Origin: JAJTFW01 sp046330075
Lineage (GTDB): Bacteria > Bacteroidota > Bacteroidia > AKYH767-A > OLB10
Reading direction: 5' to 3'
Length of the DNA: 64,000 nt
Assembly: GCA_046330075.1 (NCBI GenBank)
Contig: JAXLTL010000003.1
Span: 62,001 to 126,000, forward strand
The position numbers and the translations under genes were made by a program. The notes under the pieces were generated by a model, which worked only from the letters and a program-made list of their open reading frames with translations, was not told the DNA's origin and searched no databases. Shown one piece after another: positions 37,533 to 45,212 of this stretch (positions are counted from its first letter, which is position 1; every line of letters begins with the position of its first letter).

Positions 37533-38243
37533 TTATTCGAAGGTAAGTGAAAGAGACCAGATACGCGACCGGAGAGCACCAAATGTTGAAGAATAAACGG
37601 TGGGGTCGGCAACGAGTACATTCGGGATACCCTGAAACATTTTTATTTCAGGTGCGAATTTGAAGAGAGGAAGATAGAGATCCATACCAACTCCAACCGT
37701 ATAACCGTAGTCTCTTCTGTTGAGCTTTACCAGCTCGTCGCTGTTCTCTACTTTGGCCTGCGATACAAGGTCGATCATGTATTTGAATCCTCCGATCACA
37801 TAAAAACGGTAGTTGTTGACCCGGTTCGATTTGAACTTGAGTTCAATAGGGAAGGTGAGGAAGGTCGATTCCACTTTCTTCACAACTACATCGGTAGCTC
37901 CAACCTTGGTGGTCATTTTGTAAATCAGATCCCGCTGTGAAAAAGCCAGGTCAGGAACAAACCGCAAGTCGAAGTTGTTGCCAAGGTGCAGGTTGGAGAT
38001 GATGCCCAGATTAAATCCGGGTTGACCGTCTGCTTCCACATGCAATACACTGTCTGAGGCGTAAAAATCTCCTGCTCTCTCAAGCCTGAAATCAGTGTTA
38101 TTCATGCCCAGCATAAATCCGAAATGAATCCACTGCTTGTCGTATTTCTCCAGGTTTTTCACCTTGATACGCTGCGCATAGCACTGCGCTCCTGAAAGGA
38201 AAATCAGGAGTGTTGCTAACAGGATGCGAAGCAGATGTTTCAT
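37533..38243 (-). CDS. porT: PorT-like outer-membrane protein of T9SS assembly
   Basis: 236 residues: signal peptide (to AQCYA), then an eight-strand beta-barrel pattern (WIHFGFMLGMNNTDFRLE, GFNLGIISNLHLGNNFDLRF, STFLTFPIELKFKSNR, RFYVIGGFKYMIDL, DYGYTVGVGMDLYLPLF) ending in SLSLTFE. This pattern and the position directly after ubiE match PorT, required for T9SS function in Porphyromonas and Flavobacterium. Its start overlaps the ubiE stop by four bases. It provides the export route for the T9SS cargos elsewhere in the window. Confidence 0.88.
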   Translation of the reverse strand: MKHLLRILLATLLIFLSGAQCYAQRIKVKNLEKYDKQWIHFGFMLGMNNTDFRLERAGDFYASDSVLHVEADGQPGFNLGIISNLHLGNNFDLRFVPDLAFSQRDLIYKMTTKVGATDVVVKKVESTFLTFPIELKFKSNRVNNYRFYVIGGFKYMIDLVSQAKVENSDELVKLNRRDYGYTVGVGMDLYLPLFKFAPEIKMFQGIPNVLVADPTVYSSTFGALRSRIWSLSLTFE

Positions 38244-38962
38244 TTTGTGGCGGTGTAGATACTGGCAATTCCAAACGTGAGGGTTTGATTTTTCGTATCT
38301 CTGAACCCGGTTTTTGTAAGTATTTCGAGGAATTTTTTGCCATAGGGGAATACCGATACTGATTCCGGCAGATATTCGTAGGCAGATCGTTCGCTGGAGA
38401 TAAGTTGGCCGATTTTTGGCATCACCTTGAATGAGTAAAAATTGTAGAATTGCTTGACAGGAAACTGTGTGGGCTGTGAAAATTCGAGGATAACTACTTT
38501 GCCTCCCGGACGCAGTACCCGGTACATCTCAGCCAGACCCCGCTCCAGGTTTTCAAAATTGCGGACGCCAAAGGCTACCGTGATTGCATCAAAATGGTTG
38601 TCGGGAAACTGGATGGATTCAGAGTCGCCTTGCTCGAGCCGGATAATACCCTGATATCCTTTGGCCATCACTTTGTGCCTGCCAATATCGATCATCTTGT
38701 TGGAGATGTCAATGCCGATGATTTCCTTCGGCTTAAGGCGCATACTTTCAATGGCAAGGTCAGCAGTGCCGGTGGCAATGTCAAGGATACGTTGCGGTTG
38801 AAGCTCGATGAGGTTGTTGATGGCTTTCTTCCTCCAGCTGCGGTCAATGCCTGCCGAAAGTACACGGTTCAGCAGGTCGTAGCGGGTGGCGATGCTGTCA
38901 AACATCTCTTCCACACGTTCGCGCTTGCTGGCGCCTTTGTAACGTTGAGGGATTACCGTCAT
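38240..38962 (-). CDS. ubiE: Demethylmenaquinone methyltransferase
   Basis: 240 residues of the UbiE/MenG family; methylates demethylmenaquinone with SAM in the last step of menaquinone synthesis. Class I Rossmann fold: VEEMFDSIATRYDLLNRVLS, GIDRSWRKKAINNL, ILDIATGTADLAIESMR (SAM site), DAITVAFGVRNFENLERGL, GGKVVILEFSQP. Overlaps rfaE1 by four bases upstream and porT by four bases downstream. Confidence 0.95.
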   Translation of the reverse strand: MTVIPQRYKGASKRERVEEMFDSIATRYDLLNRVLSAGIDRSWRKKAINNLIELQPQRILDIATGTADLAIESMRLKPKEIIGIDISNKMIDIGRHKVMAKGYQGIIRLEQGDSESIQFPDNHFDAITVAFGVRNFENLERGLAEMYRVLRPGGKVVILEFSQPTQFPVKQFYNFYSFKVMPKIGQLISSERSAYEYLPESVSVFPYGKKFLEILTKTGFRDTKNQTLTFGIASIYTATK

Positions 38963-39957
38963 ATTGCAAGACCTGTTGCTTCCTGTTGTAATTGTTCTTT
39001 ATCTACGGGTACTACACCTACTTTTTCGCACACCAGTCCGCCGGCGAGGTTGGCCAGTGAAGCCATCGTTTTGGGTTTTAATCCGAGTGCCAGACACAGC
39101 GAGGCAACGCTGATCACTGTATCTCCGGCTCCGGATACATCACTGATGTTCCGGATGTGTGCAGGGATAATTTCTGATTGACCGTTCCGGCTGATGAACA
39201 CTCCGGCTTCGGATAAGGTCACCATCAGGGTATCGATCGATTGGGAGGTCCTGAATTGCTCGGTAGCCTGCTGCAGTTTTTCTGCACTGGTTTTGTCGAG
39301 GTCGATTTTTAAGCCGGCTTTCAGTTCCGCCAGATTAGGCTTGAAAAGGGAAACACCTTTATAAGCCATAAAGTTTTTCTTCTTCGGATCCACTGCCGTG
39401 GGAATTTGGCGTTTACGGCATGCATCGATGATAGCACCAACAAGCTCCTCACTCAATACACCTTTGTCGTAATCTTCAAAAATAACTACAGCGGGCCGGT
39501 GCTCATCCAGCATGGATTCTATTCGGTTGCGAAGTTGTTCGCGGCTTTTTACATCCAGATCTTCAGTGATTTCATCGTCAACGCGCAGCAATTGATGGTT
39601 ATTGCCAATTACCCGGGTTTTGACGGTGGTGACACGGTTTTCGCAGGGGAGCATGCCCGAAGTGTTCATGGATAACTCCTGCATCAGTGTCAGAAGCTCT
39701 TCTCCCATGCGATCGTCGCCGATAACACTGCAAAGCAAAGGTACAGCACCCATCGCCTGTACATTGATGGCCACATTGGCTGCACCGCCTAAACGGCTTT
39801 CGCGTTTCTGTACGGCCACAATGGGAACAGGCGCTTCAGGGGAGATGCGGTCAACCTTACCCCAGAGGTATGCATCTACCATCACATCTCCAATGATCAT
39901 GACCTTCAGGCCATTGAAGGCGTTAAATAATTCCTGTACAGATGAAAACGGACTCAA
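38959..39957 (-). CDS. rfaE1: D-glycero-beta-D-manno-heptose-7-phosphate kinase
   Basis: 332 residues, matching the kinase domain of HldE/RfaE as a stand-alone protein, as is usual in Bacteroidota. It phosphorylates heptose-7-phosphate for LPS core synthesis. Ribokinase fold with DRISPEAPVPIVAVQKRESR-LGGAANVA near the N-terminus, DYDKGVLSEELVGAII, DPKKKNFMAYKGVSLFKPN, and the catalytic DVSGAGDTVISVASLCLALG. First gene of the rfaE1-ubiE-porT operon, with a -7 element upstream. Confidence 0.93.
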   Translation of the reverse strand: MSPFSSVQELFNAFNGLKVMIIGDVMVDAYLWGKVDRISPEAPVPIVAVQKRESRLGGAANVAINVQAMGAVPLLCSVIGDDRMGEELLTLMQELSMNTSGMLPCENRVTTVKTRVIGNNHQLLRVDDEITEDLDVKSREQLRNRIESMLDEHRPAVVIFEDYDKGVLSEELVGAIIDACRKRQIPTAVDPKKKNFMAYKGVSLFKPNLAELKAGLKIDLDKTSAEKLQQATEQFRTSQSIDTLMVTLSEAGVFISRNGQSEIIPAHIRNISDVSGAGDTVISVASLCLALGLKPKTMASLANLAGGLVCEKVGVVPVDKEQLQQEATGLAI

Positions 39958-39980
39958 GACGATTCAATTTTTCAGAGGCG

Positions 39981-39988
39981 CAAAGGTA
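39981..39988 (-). promoter_or_regulatory. -7 promoter element of the rfaE1-ubiE-porT operon
   Basis: TACCTTTG on the minus strand, exact to TAnnTTTG, 23 bases before the rfaE1 start. No strong -33 TTTG at the usual distance. Confidence 0.55.
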
Positions 39989-40109
39989 GTGAATCCCAAT
40001 AAATATTGAATTGTGCGTTTTCTAATGAAAGGCATTGGTTTACAGTATTGTAAGCCAGCCGATGGCCAAAAGTAAAATACAACTCTATCAAGGTTATTTT
40101 TTAAGGTGT

Positions 40110-40592
40110 CTAATGGAATTGAATGGCGTGTTGAGTCTGCCGGACCAACTCATCACTTTTTTTTCTTGTACTGGCCACTTCAGCATAATGGGAACTTCCG
40201 TCGCTGAATTTGAAAACGATGATGGGTCTGAGTAAATGACCATAATGGCGATAGGAAAAAAATAATAACCAAAAATACGTTGGTTGTATATTGAATTCCT
40301 GAATATAACAATCTTGTATCTGATGAATCGGAATACTCCTTTTAACTTTCTTCTTGCCCCATAATTTTCGTGAGCAAAGGTCCAGATGTGTAGATGTTAA
40401 TTCGATCCCTTCAATGGATGAATTTCTCCATATTAACAAGAGGTCATAAAAGATGAATACGATAAAATAGGCTGTATCCCTGCTGAGATTTAAAAGCAAA
40501 AGGATCAGGATCCCGATCAGGAAAAGTTGGGTTAAAATTGCATTAATGACCGAAGGCCAATACGTGAAGACAGGATCCGGGCGATTTTGCAA
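40110..40592 (-). CDS. Membrane protein with PH-like domain, unknown function
   Basis: 160 residues. Two hydrophobic segments near the N-terminus (~17-37 and ~40-55) form a hairpin, followed by a ~95-residue beta-rich domain (IEGIELTSTHLDLCSRKLWG, RSIPIHQIQDCYIQEFNIQP, PIIVFKFSDGSSHYAEVAST) like bacterial PH-like YcxB/YdbS-type domains. Likely an inner-membrane protein with the domain in the cytoplasm. No operon partner. Confidence 0.6.
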   Translation of the reverse strand: MQNRPDPVFTYWPSVINAILTQLFLIGILILLLLNLSRDTAYFIVFIFYDLLLIWRNSSIEGIELTSTHLDLCSRKLWGKKKVKRSIPIHQIQDCYIQEFNIQPTYFWLLFFSYRHYGHLLRPIIVFKFSDGSSHYAEVASTRKKSDELVRQTQHAIQFH

Positions 40593-40691
40593 GTTGCGTT
40601 CTGCTTTATTTTACAAGCCGATGTGCAAATTACTTATAATTTTTCTATCTGCTTCTAACGCTGCTAACCACTGACAGAAAAAGCGATGGAT

Positions 40692-41885
40692 TTATTGCAG
40701 CTTCGCCAGACTCTCTTTCATTCTGCGCAACGCCTCGGTCAACACTTCATCCGATGTGGCAAAACTGAGTCGGATGCAGTTATTGTCACCAAAGGCTTCT
40801 CCGGTAACACAGGAAACTTTGGCGTCCTGCAATAGATACATGCAAAGATCAGTGGCATTTTTCACAGTGGTGGTGCCGTCTGATTTCCCAAAGAAATAGG
40901 TGACGTCCGGAAAAATGTAAAACGCACCGGCGGGTTTGTTGAATTTCCAGCCCGGAATCTCCTTCATCAGTCCCAGTACCAGATCGCGTCGACGAAGGAA
41001 ACTCTCACGCATATAGGCATATTGGCTCCAGTCAGTACTGACAGCTTTTACAGCTCCTTTCTGAGCAATGGAACAGGCTCCTGAGGTGAATTGTCCCTGC
41101 ATCTTGTCGCAGGCTTTTGCTACGGCAAGGGGCGCGCCGATATAACCAATCCTCCAGCCGGTCATGGCGTATCCTTTGGATACACCATTCACGATAATCA
41201 CCCGATCCTTGATATGACTGAACTGTGCTATGCTTTCGTGTTTTCCGGTAAAAGTGATGTGCTCGTAAATTTCGTCGGCGAGGATCCAGATGTCAGGATA
41301 TTCGCTGAATAAATCGGCCATCGCTTTCAATTCGTCCTTACTGAAAATAGTACCGGTGGGATTGCAGGGCGATGAAAAGATAAAGAGTTTCGTTTTGGGT
41401 GTGATGGCTGCACGAATCTGTTCGATCGTAGGCTTGAAATCGGTATCGACCGTGGTGGGGAGTACTACCGGATTTCCTTCAGCCAGCTGAACAATTTGCC
41501 CATAGCTGACCCAGTACGGCGCGGGAATGATTACTTCGTCGCCGGGATCAACCAGGCTGAAAACTACATTGGCGATACTTTGTTTGGCGCCCGTAGAAAC
41601 AACAATCTGTTCGGGTGTATAGTCGAGGTTATTCTCCCGCTTGAATTTTTCACTGATGGCTTTGCGCAGATCAGGATAACCGGAGATGGGAGGGTAATGT
41701 GTAAAGCCATCGTCCATTGCTTTTTTTGCTGCATCGCGGATATCCTCGGGCGTTATAAAGTCGGGCTCTCCTAAACTTAAACTGATGATATCATGTCCTT
41801 GTTCTTTAAGTTCCCTGCTTAAACGTGCCATCGCAATGGTTGCCGATTCTTCCAGTTGGTTGACACGTTTAGATAGATTATTCAT
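40692..41885 (-). CDS. aspC: Class I pyridoxal-phosphate aminotransferase (aspartate aminotransferase type)
   Basis: 397 residues from the ATG at 41885; a start at 41915 would sit at the -7 element. Fold type I PLP enzyme: SLSLGEPDFITPEDI, GAKQSIANVVFSLVDPGDEV, SSPCNPTGTIFSKDEL, ILADEIYEHITF (PLP ring Asp), IIVNGVSKGYAMTGWRIGYI with the Schiff-base Lys, and the C-terminal Arg in CIRLSFATSDE. The set fits the Ib subgroup, which transfers amino groups between aspartate or aromatic amino acids and 2-oxoglutarate. Confidence 0.92.
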   Translation of the reverse strand: MNNLSKRVNQLEESATIAMARLSRELKEQGHDIISLSLGEPDFITPEDIRDAAKKAMDDGFTHYPPISGYPDLRKAISEKFKRENNLDYTPEQIVVSTGAKQSIANVVFSLVDPGDEVIIPAPYWVSYGQIVQLAEGNPVVLPTTVDTDFKPTIEQIRAAITPKTKLFIFSSPCNPTGTIFSKDELKAMADLFSEYPDIWILADEIYEHITFTGKHESIAQFSHIKDRVIIVNGVSKGYAMTGWRIGYIGAPLAVAKACDKMQGQFTSGACSIAQKGAVKAVSTDWSQYAYMRESFLRRRDLVLGLMKEIPGWKFNKPAGAFYIFPDVTYFFGKSDGTTTVKNATDLCMYLLQDAKVSCVTGEAFGDNNCIRLSFATSDEVLTEALRRMKESLAKLQ

Positions 41886-41912
41886 TGCTGAAGGGTTCAG
41901 AATTTTGAAACG

Positions 41913-41920
41913 CAAAACTA
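41913..41920 (-). promoter_or_regulatory. -7 promoter element of the aminotransferase gene
   Basis: TAGTTTTG on the minus strand fits TAnnTTTG; transcription would start near 41909 and give a leader of about 24 bases to the ATG at 41885. No good -33 match. Confidence 0.5.
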
Positions 41921-42095
41921 TACAAAAAGGTTATAGTGTAAATGCTTGTTAATCAATGCTTAATAATTTCTGTCGGGAACAATCAAGGCAATCGCAATCT
42001 TTCAGCAGCCTCCGGCGTTAATCAGCGGAGGAACCCACCCTTCAACAACCGGTTCCGAACACCTATTTTCCGATATTTGCAAACCACTCAACCTC

Positions 42096-42626
42096 ATGAA
42101 CACTCCCCAGGGAATTATTGACTTCCTCGTTTACCTCGCACCTTCGCTGCTGGTGTTTGTTACGGCCTGGTTTCTGATTAAAAAGTTCTTTGATCGGGAA
42201 ACGGGCCTGAAAATTATGGATATCCGTGCCGGACAAGCAAAAGATCTGCTGCCGTTGCGCTTGCAGGCGTACGAGCGATTCGCTTTGTATCTTGAACGGA
42301 TTTCTCCAAATGTGATGCTGCTGAGTCTTTACGAGAGCGGACTTACAGTAACGGAGTTTAAAATCCGCCTGCAGGAGACAATCCGCGGTGAGTTTGAACA
42401 TAACTTCGCCCAGCAGATTTATATCACGCCGGCTTTGTGGACGGTAATCCGCAATGCCAAGGAAGAAGTCATCCGCGTCATCAATACTGCTGCTTCAACC
42501 CTCGATCCGGAAGCGCCTGCTTATTTACTCAGTCAGAAAATTTTTGATGCCATGCTGGAGAAGGAAGAATTTCCCACCCAGCGGGCATTGAGTATTCTGA
42601 AGGCTGAAGTCGGACAATTATTCTGA
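42096..42626 (+). CDS. Conserved single-helix membrane protein upstream of methylmalonyl-CoA mutase
   Basis: 176 residues. One hydrophobic segment (FLVYLAPSLLVFVTAWFLIK) near the N-terminus, then a helical cytoplasmic domain (QAKDLLPLRLQAYERFALYL, FEHNFAQQIYITPALWTVIR, KEEVIRVINTAASTL). It looks like a conserved Bacteroidota protein of unknown role. Its stop lies only 8 bases before the mutase start, so the two are probably cotranscribed. A weak -7 (GATATTTG) is just upstream. Confidence 0.7.
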   Translation: MNTPQGIIDFLVYLAPSLLVFVTAWFLIKKFFDRETGLKIMDIRAGQAKDLLPLRLQAYERFALYLERISPNVMLLSLYESGLTVTEFKIRLQETIRGEFEHNFAQQIYITPALWTVIRNAKEEVIRVINTAASTLDPEAPAYLLSQKIFDAMLEKEEFPTQRALSILKAEVGQLF

Positions 42627-42634
42627 TACCTTGT

Positions 42635-44203
42635 ATGGCTACCTCTGATACCACCCGCAAAATCGCGACCGATTCCGGCATAGAAATCGACCGGATTTAT
42701 TCCACTCCCGTCGACCTGAAAGAAGATGCAGGCAAATTCCCGTTTACCCGTGGCGTTCAGCCGGATATGTACCGCGGGAAACTGTGGACCATGCGTCAGT
42801 ATGCCGGGTTTTCTACCGCAGAGGAAAGCAACGAGCGCTATCACTTTCTGCTCAGGCAAGGAACAACTGGCTTGTCTGTGGCTTTCGATCTCCCGACACA
42901 AATCGGATATGATTCCGATCATGCTTTATCGGAGGGAGAGGTAGGAAAGGCGGGTGTTGCGATCGATACGTTGGCCGACATGGAAATTCTTTTCAATGGC
43001 ATTGAGCTGGAAAAAATTACCACCTCAATGACCATCAATGCCACTGCATCCACGTTACTCTGTATGTACATGGCTTTGGCCAGGAAACAAGGTGCTAACC
43101 TGCAGAATATTTCCGGAACCATACAGAATGATATTCTAAAAGAATATGCGGCGCGCGGCACCTATATCTATCCTCCGAAGCCGAGCATGAAAATCATCAC
43201 AGATATTTTTGCATATTGCTCTAAAGAACTCCCGAAGTGGAATACTATTTCAGTGTCGGGTTACCATATCCGTGAAGCAGGTGCCAATGCCGTACAGGAA
43301 CTGGCCTTTACATTGGCCGATGGCAAAGCGTATCTGCAGGCTGCAATTGATCAGGGGCTCGATATCAATGTATTTGCAAAACGTATTTCGTTCTTCTTCA
43401 ATGCTCACAACAATCTTTTTGAGGAAGTTGCAAAATTCAGGGCAGCCCGCAGAATGTGGGCACAGATAACGAAGGAGTTAGGGGCAACGGATCCAAGAGC
43501 GCAAATGCTGCGTTTTCATACCCAAACGGGTGGATCAACGCTGACCGCACAGCAACCGCACAACAATATTATTCGGGTTACGATTCAGGCGCTGGCTGCC
43601 GTCATGGGCGGAACCCAGTCGTTGCATACCAATGGTTTTGATGAGGCTCTTGCTCTGCCAACCGAAGAGGCTGCGCGCATCGCTTTGCGGACCCAGCAGA
43701 TTGTCGCACACGAAAGTGGTGCCGTACAAACCGTTGATCCGCTGGGAGGCAGTTATTATGTGGAATGGCTTACCAGCGAAGTGGAACAGAAAGCCTGGGA
43801 GTATATCCGCCGGATCGATGAAATGGGAGGAGCTGTCGCTGCAATTGAACAGGGATTTATTCAGCGTGAAATAGCTGATTCAGCATACTCGTATCAGAAG
43901 GACATTGAATCGGGAGAAAAAGTAATTGTTGGAGTGAACAAATTCACCATTCAGGAACCTCCTTTCGATGATATTTTTACCGTAGATGACAGCATCCGGA
44001 AGGTGCAGTCGGAAAAGCTTCAGGCGGTAAAGAACAGGAGAGACAATGTTGCGGTGAAGTCTGCACTGTCCAGTCTCGACCGGACCGCTCGTGAAGGCGG
44101 AAACCTCATGCCGCATATTCTCACGGCGGTTGAGGCCTATGCTTCGTTGGGCGAAATATCCGATACCCTCCGGGCCATTTATGGGGAGTATACCGGAACC
44201 TGA
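42635..44203 (+). CDS. Methylmalonyl-CoA mutase catalytic subunit lacking the B12-binding domain
   Basis: 522 residues, the TIM-barrel acyl-CoA-binding part of methylmalonyl-CoA mutase. Marks: YRGKLWTMRQYAGFSTAEES, GLSVAFDLPTQIGYDSDHAL, ISGTIQNDILKEYAARGTYI, ISVSGYHIREAGANA, LRFHTQTGGSTLTAQQPHNN, LHTNGFDEALALPTEEAARI and DPLGGSYYVEWLT. The usual C-terminal cobalamin-binding domain (with DxHxxG) is absent, so the B12 part must be a separate protein, as in HcmA/MeaA-like two-subunit mutases and many Bacteroidota. It interconverts methylmalonyl-CoA and succinyl-CoA, or a related branched acyl-CoA. Confidence 0.9.
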   Translation: MATSDTTRKIATDSGIEIDRIYSTPVDLKEDAGKFPFTRGVQPDMYRGKLWTMRQYAGFSTAEESNERYHFLLRQGTTGLSVAFDLPTQIGYDSDHALSEGEVGKAGVAIDTLADMEILFNGIELEKITTSMTINATASTLLCMYMALARKQGANLQNISGTIQNDILKEYAARGTYIYPPKPSMKIITDIFAYCSKELPKWNTISVSGYHIREAGANAVQELAFTLADGKAYLQAAIDQGLDINVFAKRISFFFNAHNNLFEEVAKFRAARRMWAQITKELGATDPRAQMLRFHTQTGGSTLTAQQPHNNIIRVTIQALAAVMGGTQSLHTNGFDEALALPTEEAARIALRTQQIVAHESGAVQTVDPLGGSYYVEWLTSEVEQKAWEYIRRIDEMGGAVAAIEQGFIQREIADSAYSYQKDIESGEKVIVGVNKFTIQEPPFDDIFTVDDSIRKVQSEKLQAVKNRRDNVAVKSALSSLDRTAREGGNLMPHILTAVEAYASLGEISDTLRAIYGEYTGT

Positions 44204-44264
44204 TCCCTGCACTTGTTTTAGGGAGGAAAGGGGGATGATTCAAAAATTATTTTATTTTCACAGG

Positions 44265-45212
44265 ATGAAAGAAATGTTTTCGTTGAAATGTAGGATGTTG
44301 TTTCTGCTGTTGTTGGTGGCTACCTGCCAATTGTTTGCTCAGCAGGATCTGGCGGCAGGCCGTAAATTGTTTAAAGAGGAAAAATACAGTGCCGCACTGG
44401 CAAAGGCTGAGAACCTGTTGAAAGATAATCCTGATTTCGATTCTGCCCTGGTATTGAAAGGGGAGTGTCTCTGGCGCATGAAAAAATATCAGGAAGGTTT
44501 TACGCTTTTGACAAAGGTAGTCAATGAGCATCCCCGATATAATTATGCCTGGTATGTGCGCGCTCATATGCAACGGATGTCGGGCAATCTCTCCGAAGCA
44601 AAGAATGATCTGAGCATGGCATTGCGCAACATAGGTCAGGACACACTCGCAAAAGATATTTACAACGATCGCGCCTGGGTAAATCTGAAAATCCGGAATC
44701 TGGATGCCGGCAGGGAAGATGCGCTGATGACGATCACACTCGACTCAACAAATACTACGGCAATGAGTACAATGGCTCTTTGCCTCAATCAAAGTAACCA
44801 GCCGGACTCTGCGTTAACCTGGCTCAGAAAGGCATTTGCCATCGATTCTACCAATCTGGGCACAACTATTAACATGGGTTTTGTGTTGTTGAAGAAGGAG
44901 AAATTTGAAGAGGCAATCGAATGGCTCAACAGAGCCATTCGGCTCGATCCGAAGGAAGCCTATACTTATAATAACCGTGGATATGCGAAATATAAACTGG
45001 GAGACCTGAACGCTGCAATGACCGACATCAATAAATCGCTCTCCATGGATGACCATAATTCTTACGCTTTTCGGAACCGGGCGCTCGTATATATCGCCCT
45101 GGCCAAATATGATAAAGCCTGTATGGATCTGCAAAAAGCTACCGAACTGGGCTATCGGGAAAATTATGGCGACGAAGTGGATCAGTTAAGAAAAGAGTAT
45201 TGTAAAAAATGA
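44265..45212 (+). CDS. Exported tetratricopeptide-repeat protein
   Basis: 315 residues from the ATG at 44265, chosen because it gives a signal peptide (MKEMFSLKCRMLFLLLLVAT, then CQLFAQ); an ATG at 44235 preceded by GGAGG is the alternative. After the signal peptide come seven or so TPR units, e.g. AGRKLFKEEKYSAALAKAEN, GFVLLKKEKFEEAIEWLNRA, NRGYAKYKLGDLNAAMTDIN, RNRALVYIALAKYDKACMDL. It is a periplasmic protein-interaction scaffold and the first gene of a four-gene operon; its stop overlaps the next start by four bases (ATGA). Confidence 0.82.
   Translation: MKEMFSLKCRMLFLLLLVATCQLFAQQDLAAGRKLFKEEKYSAALAKAENLLKDNPDFDSALVLKGECLWRMKKYQEGFTLLTKVVNEHPRYNYAWYVRAHMQRMSGNLSEAKNDLSMALRNIGQDTLAKDIYNDRAWVNLKIRNLDAGREDALMTITLDSTNTTAMSTMALCLNQSNQPDSALTWLRKAFAIDSTNLGTTINMGFVLLKKEKFEEAIEWLNRAIRLDPKEAYTYNNRGYAKYKLGDLNAAMTDINKSLSMDDHNSYAFRNRALVYIALAKYDKACMDLQKATELGYRENYGDEVDQLRKEYCKK

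Noticed and set aside
41916..42095. Cobalamin riboswitch before the mutase operon
   Set aside because: No B12-box or multi-stem structure recognisable in this 180-base gap.
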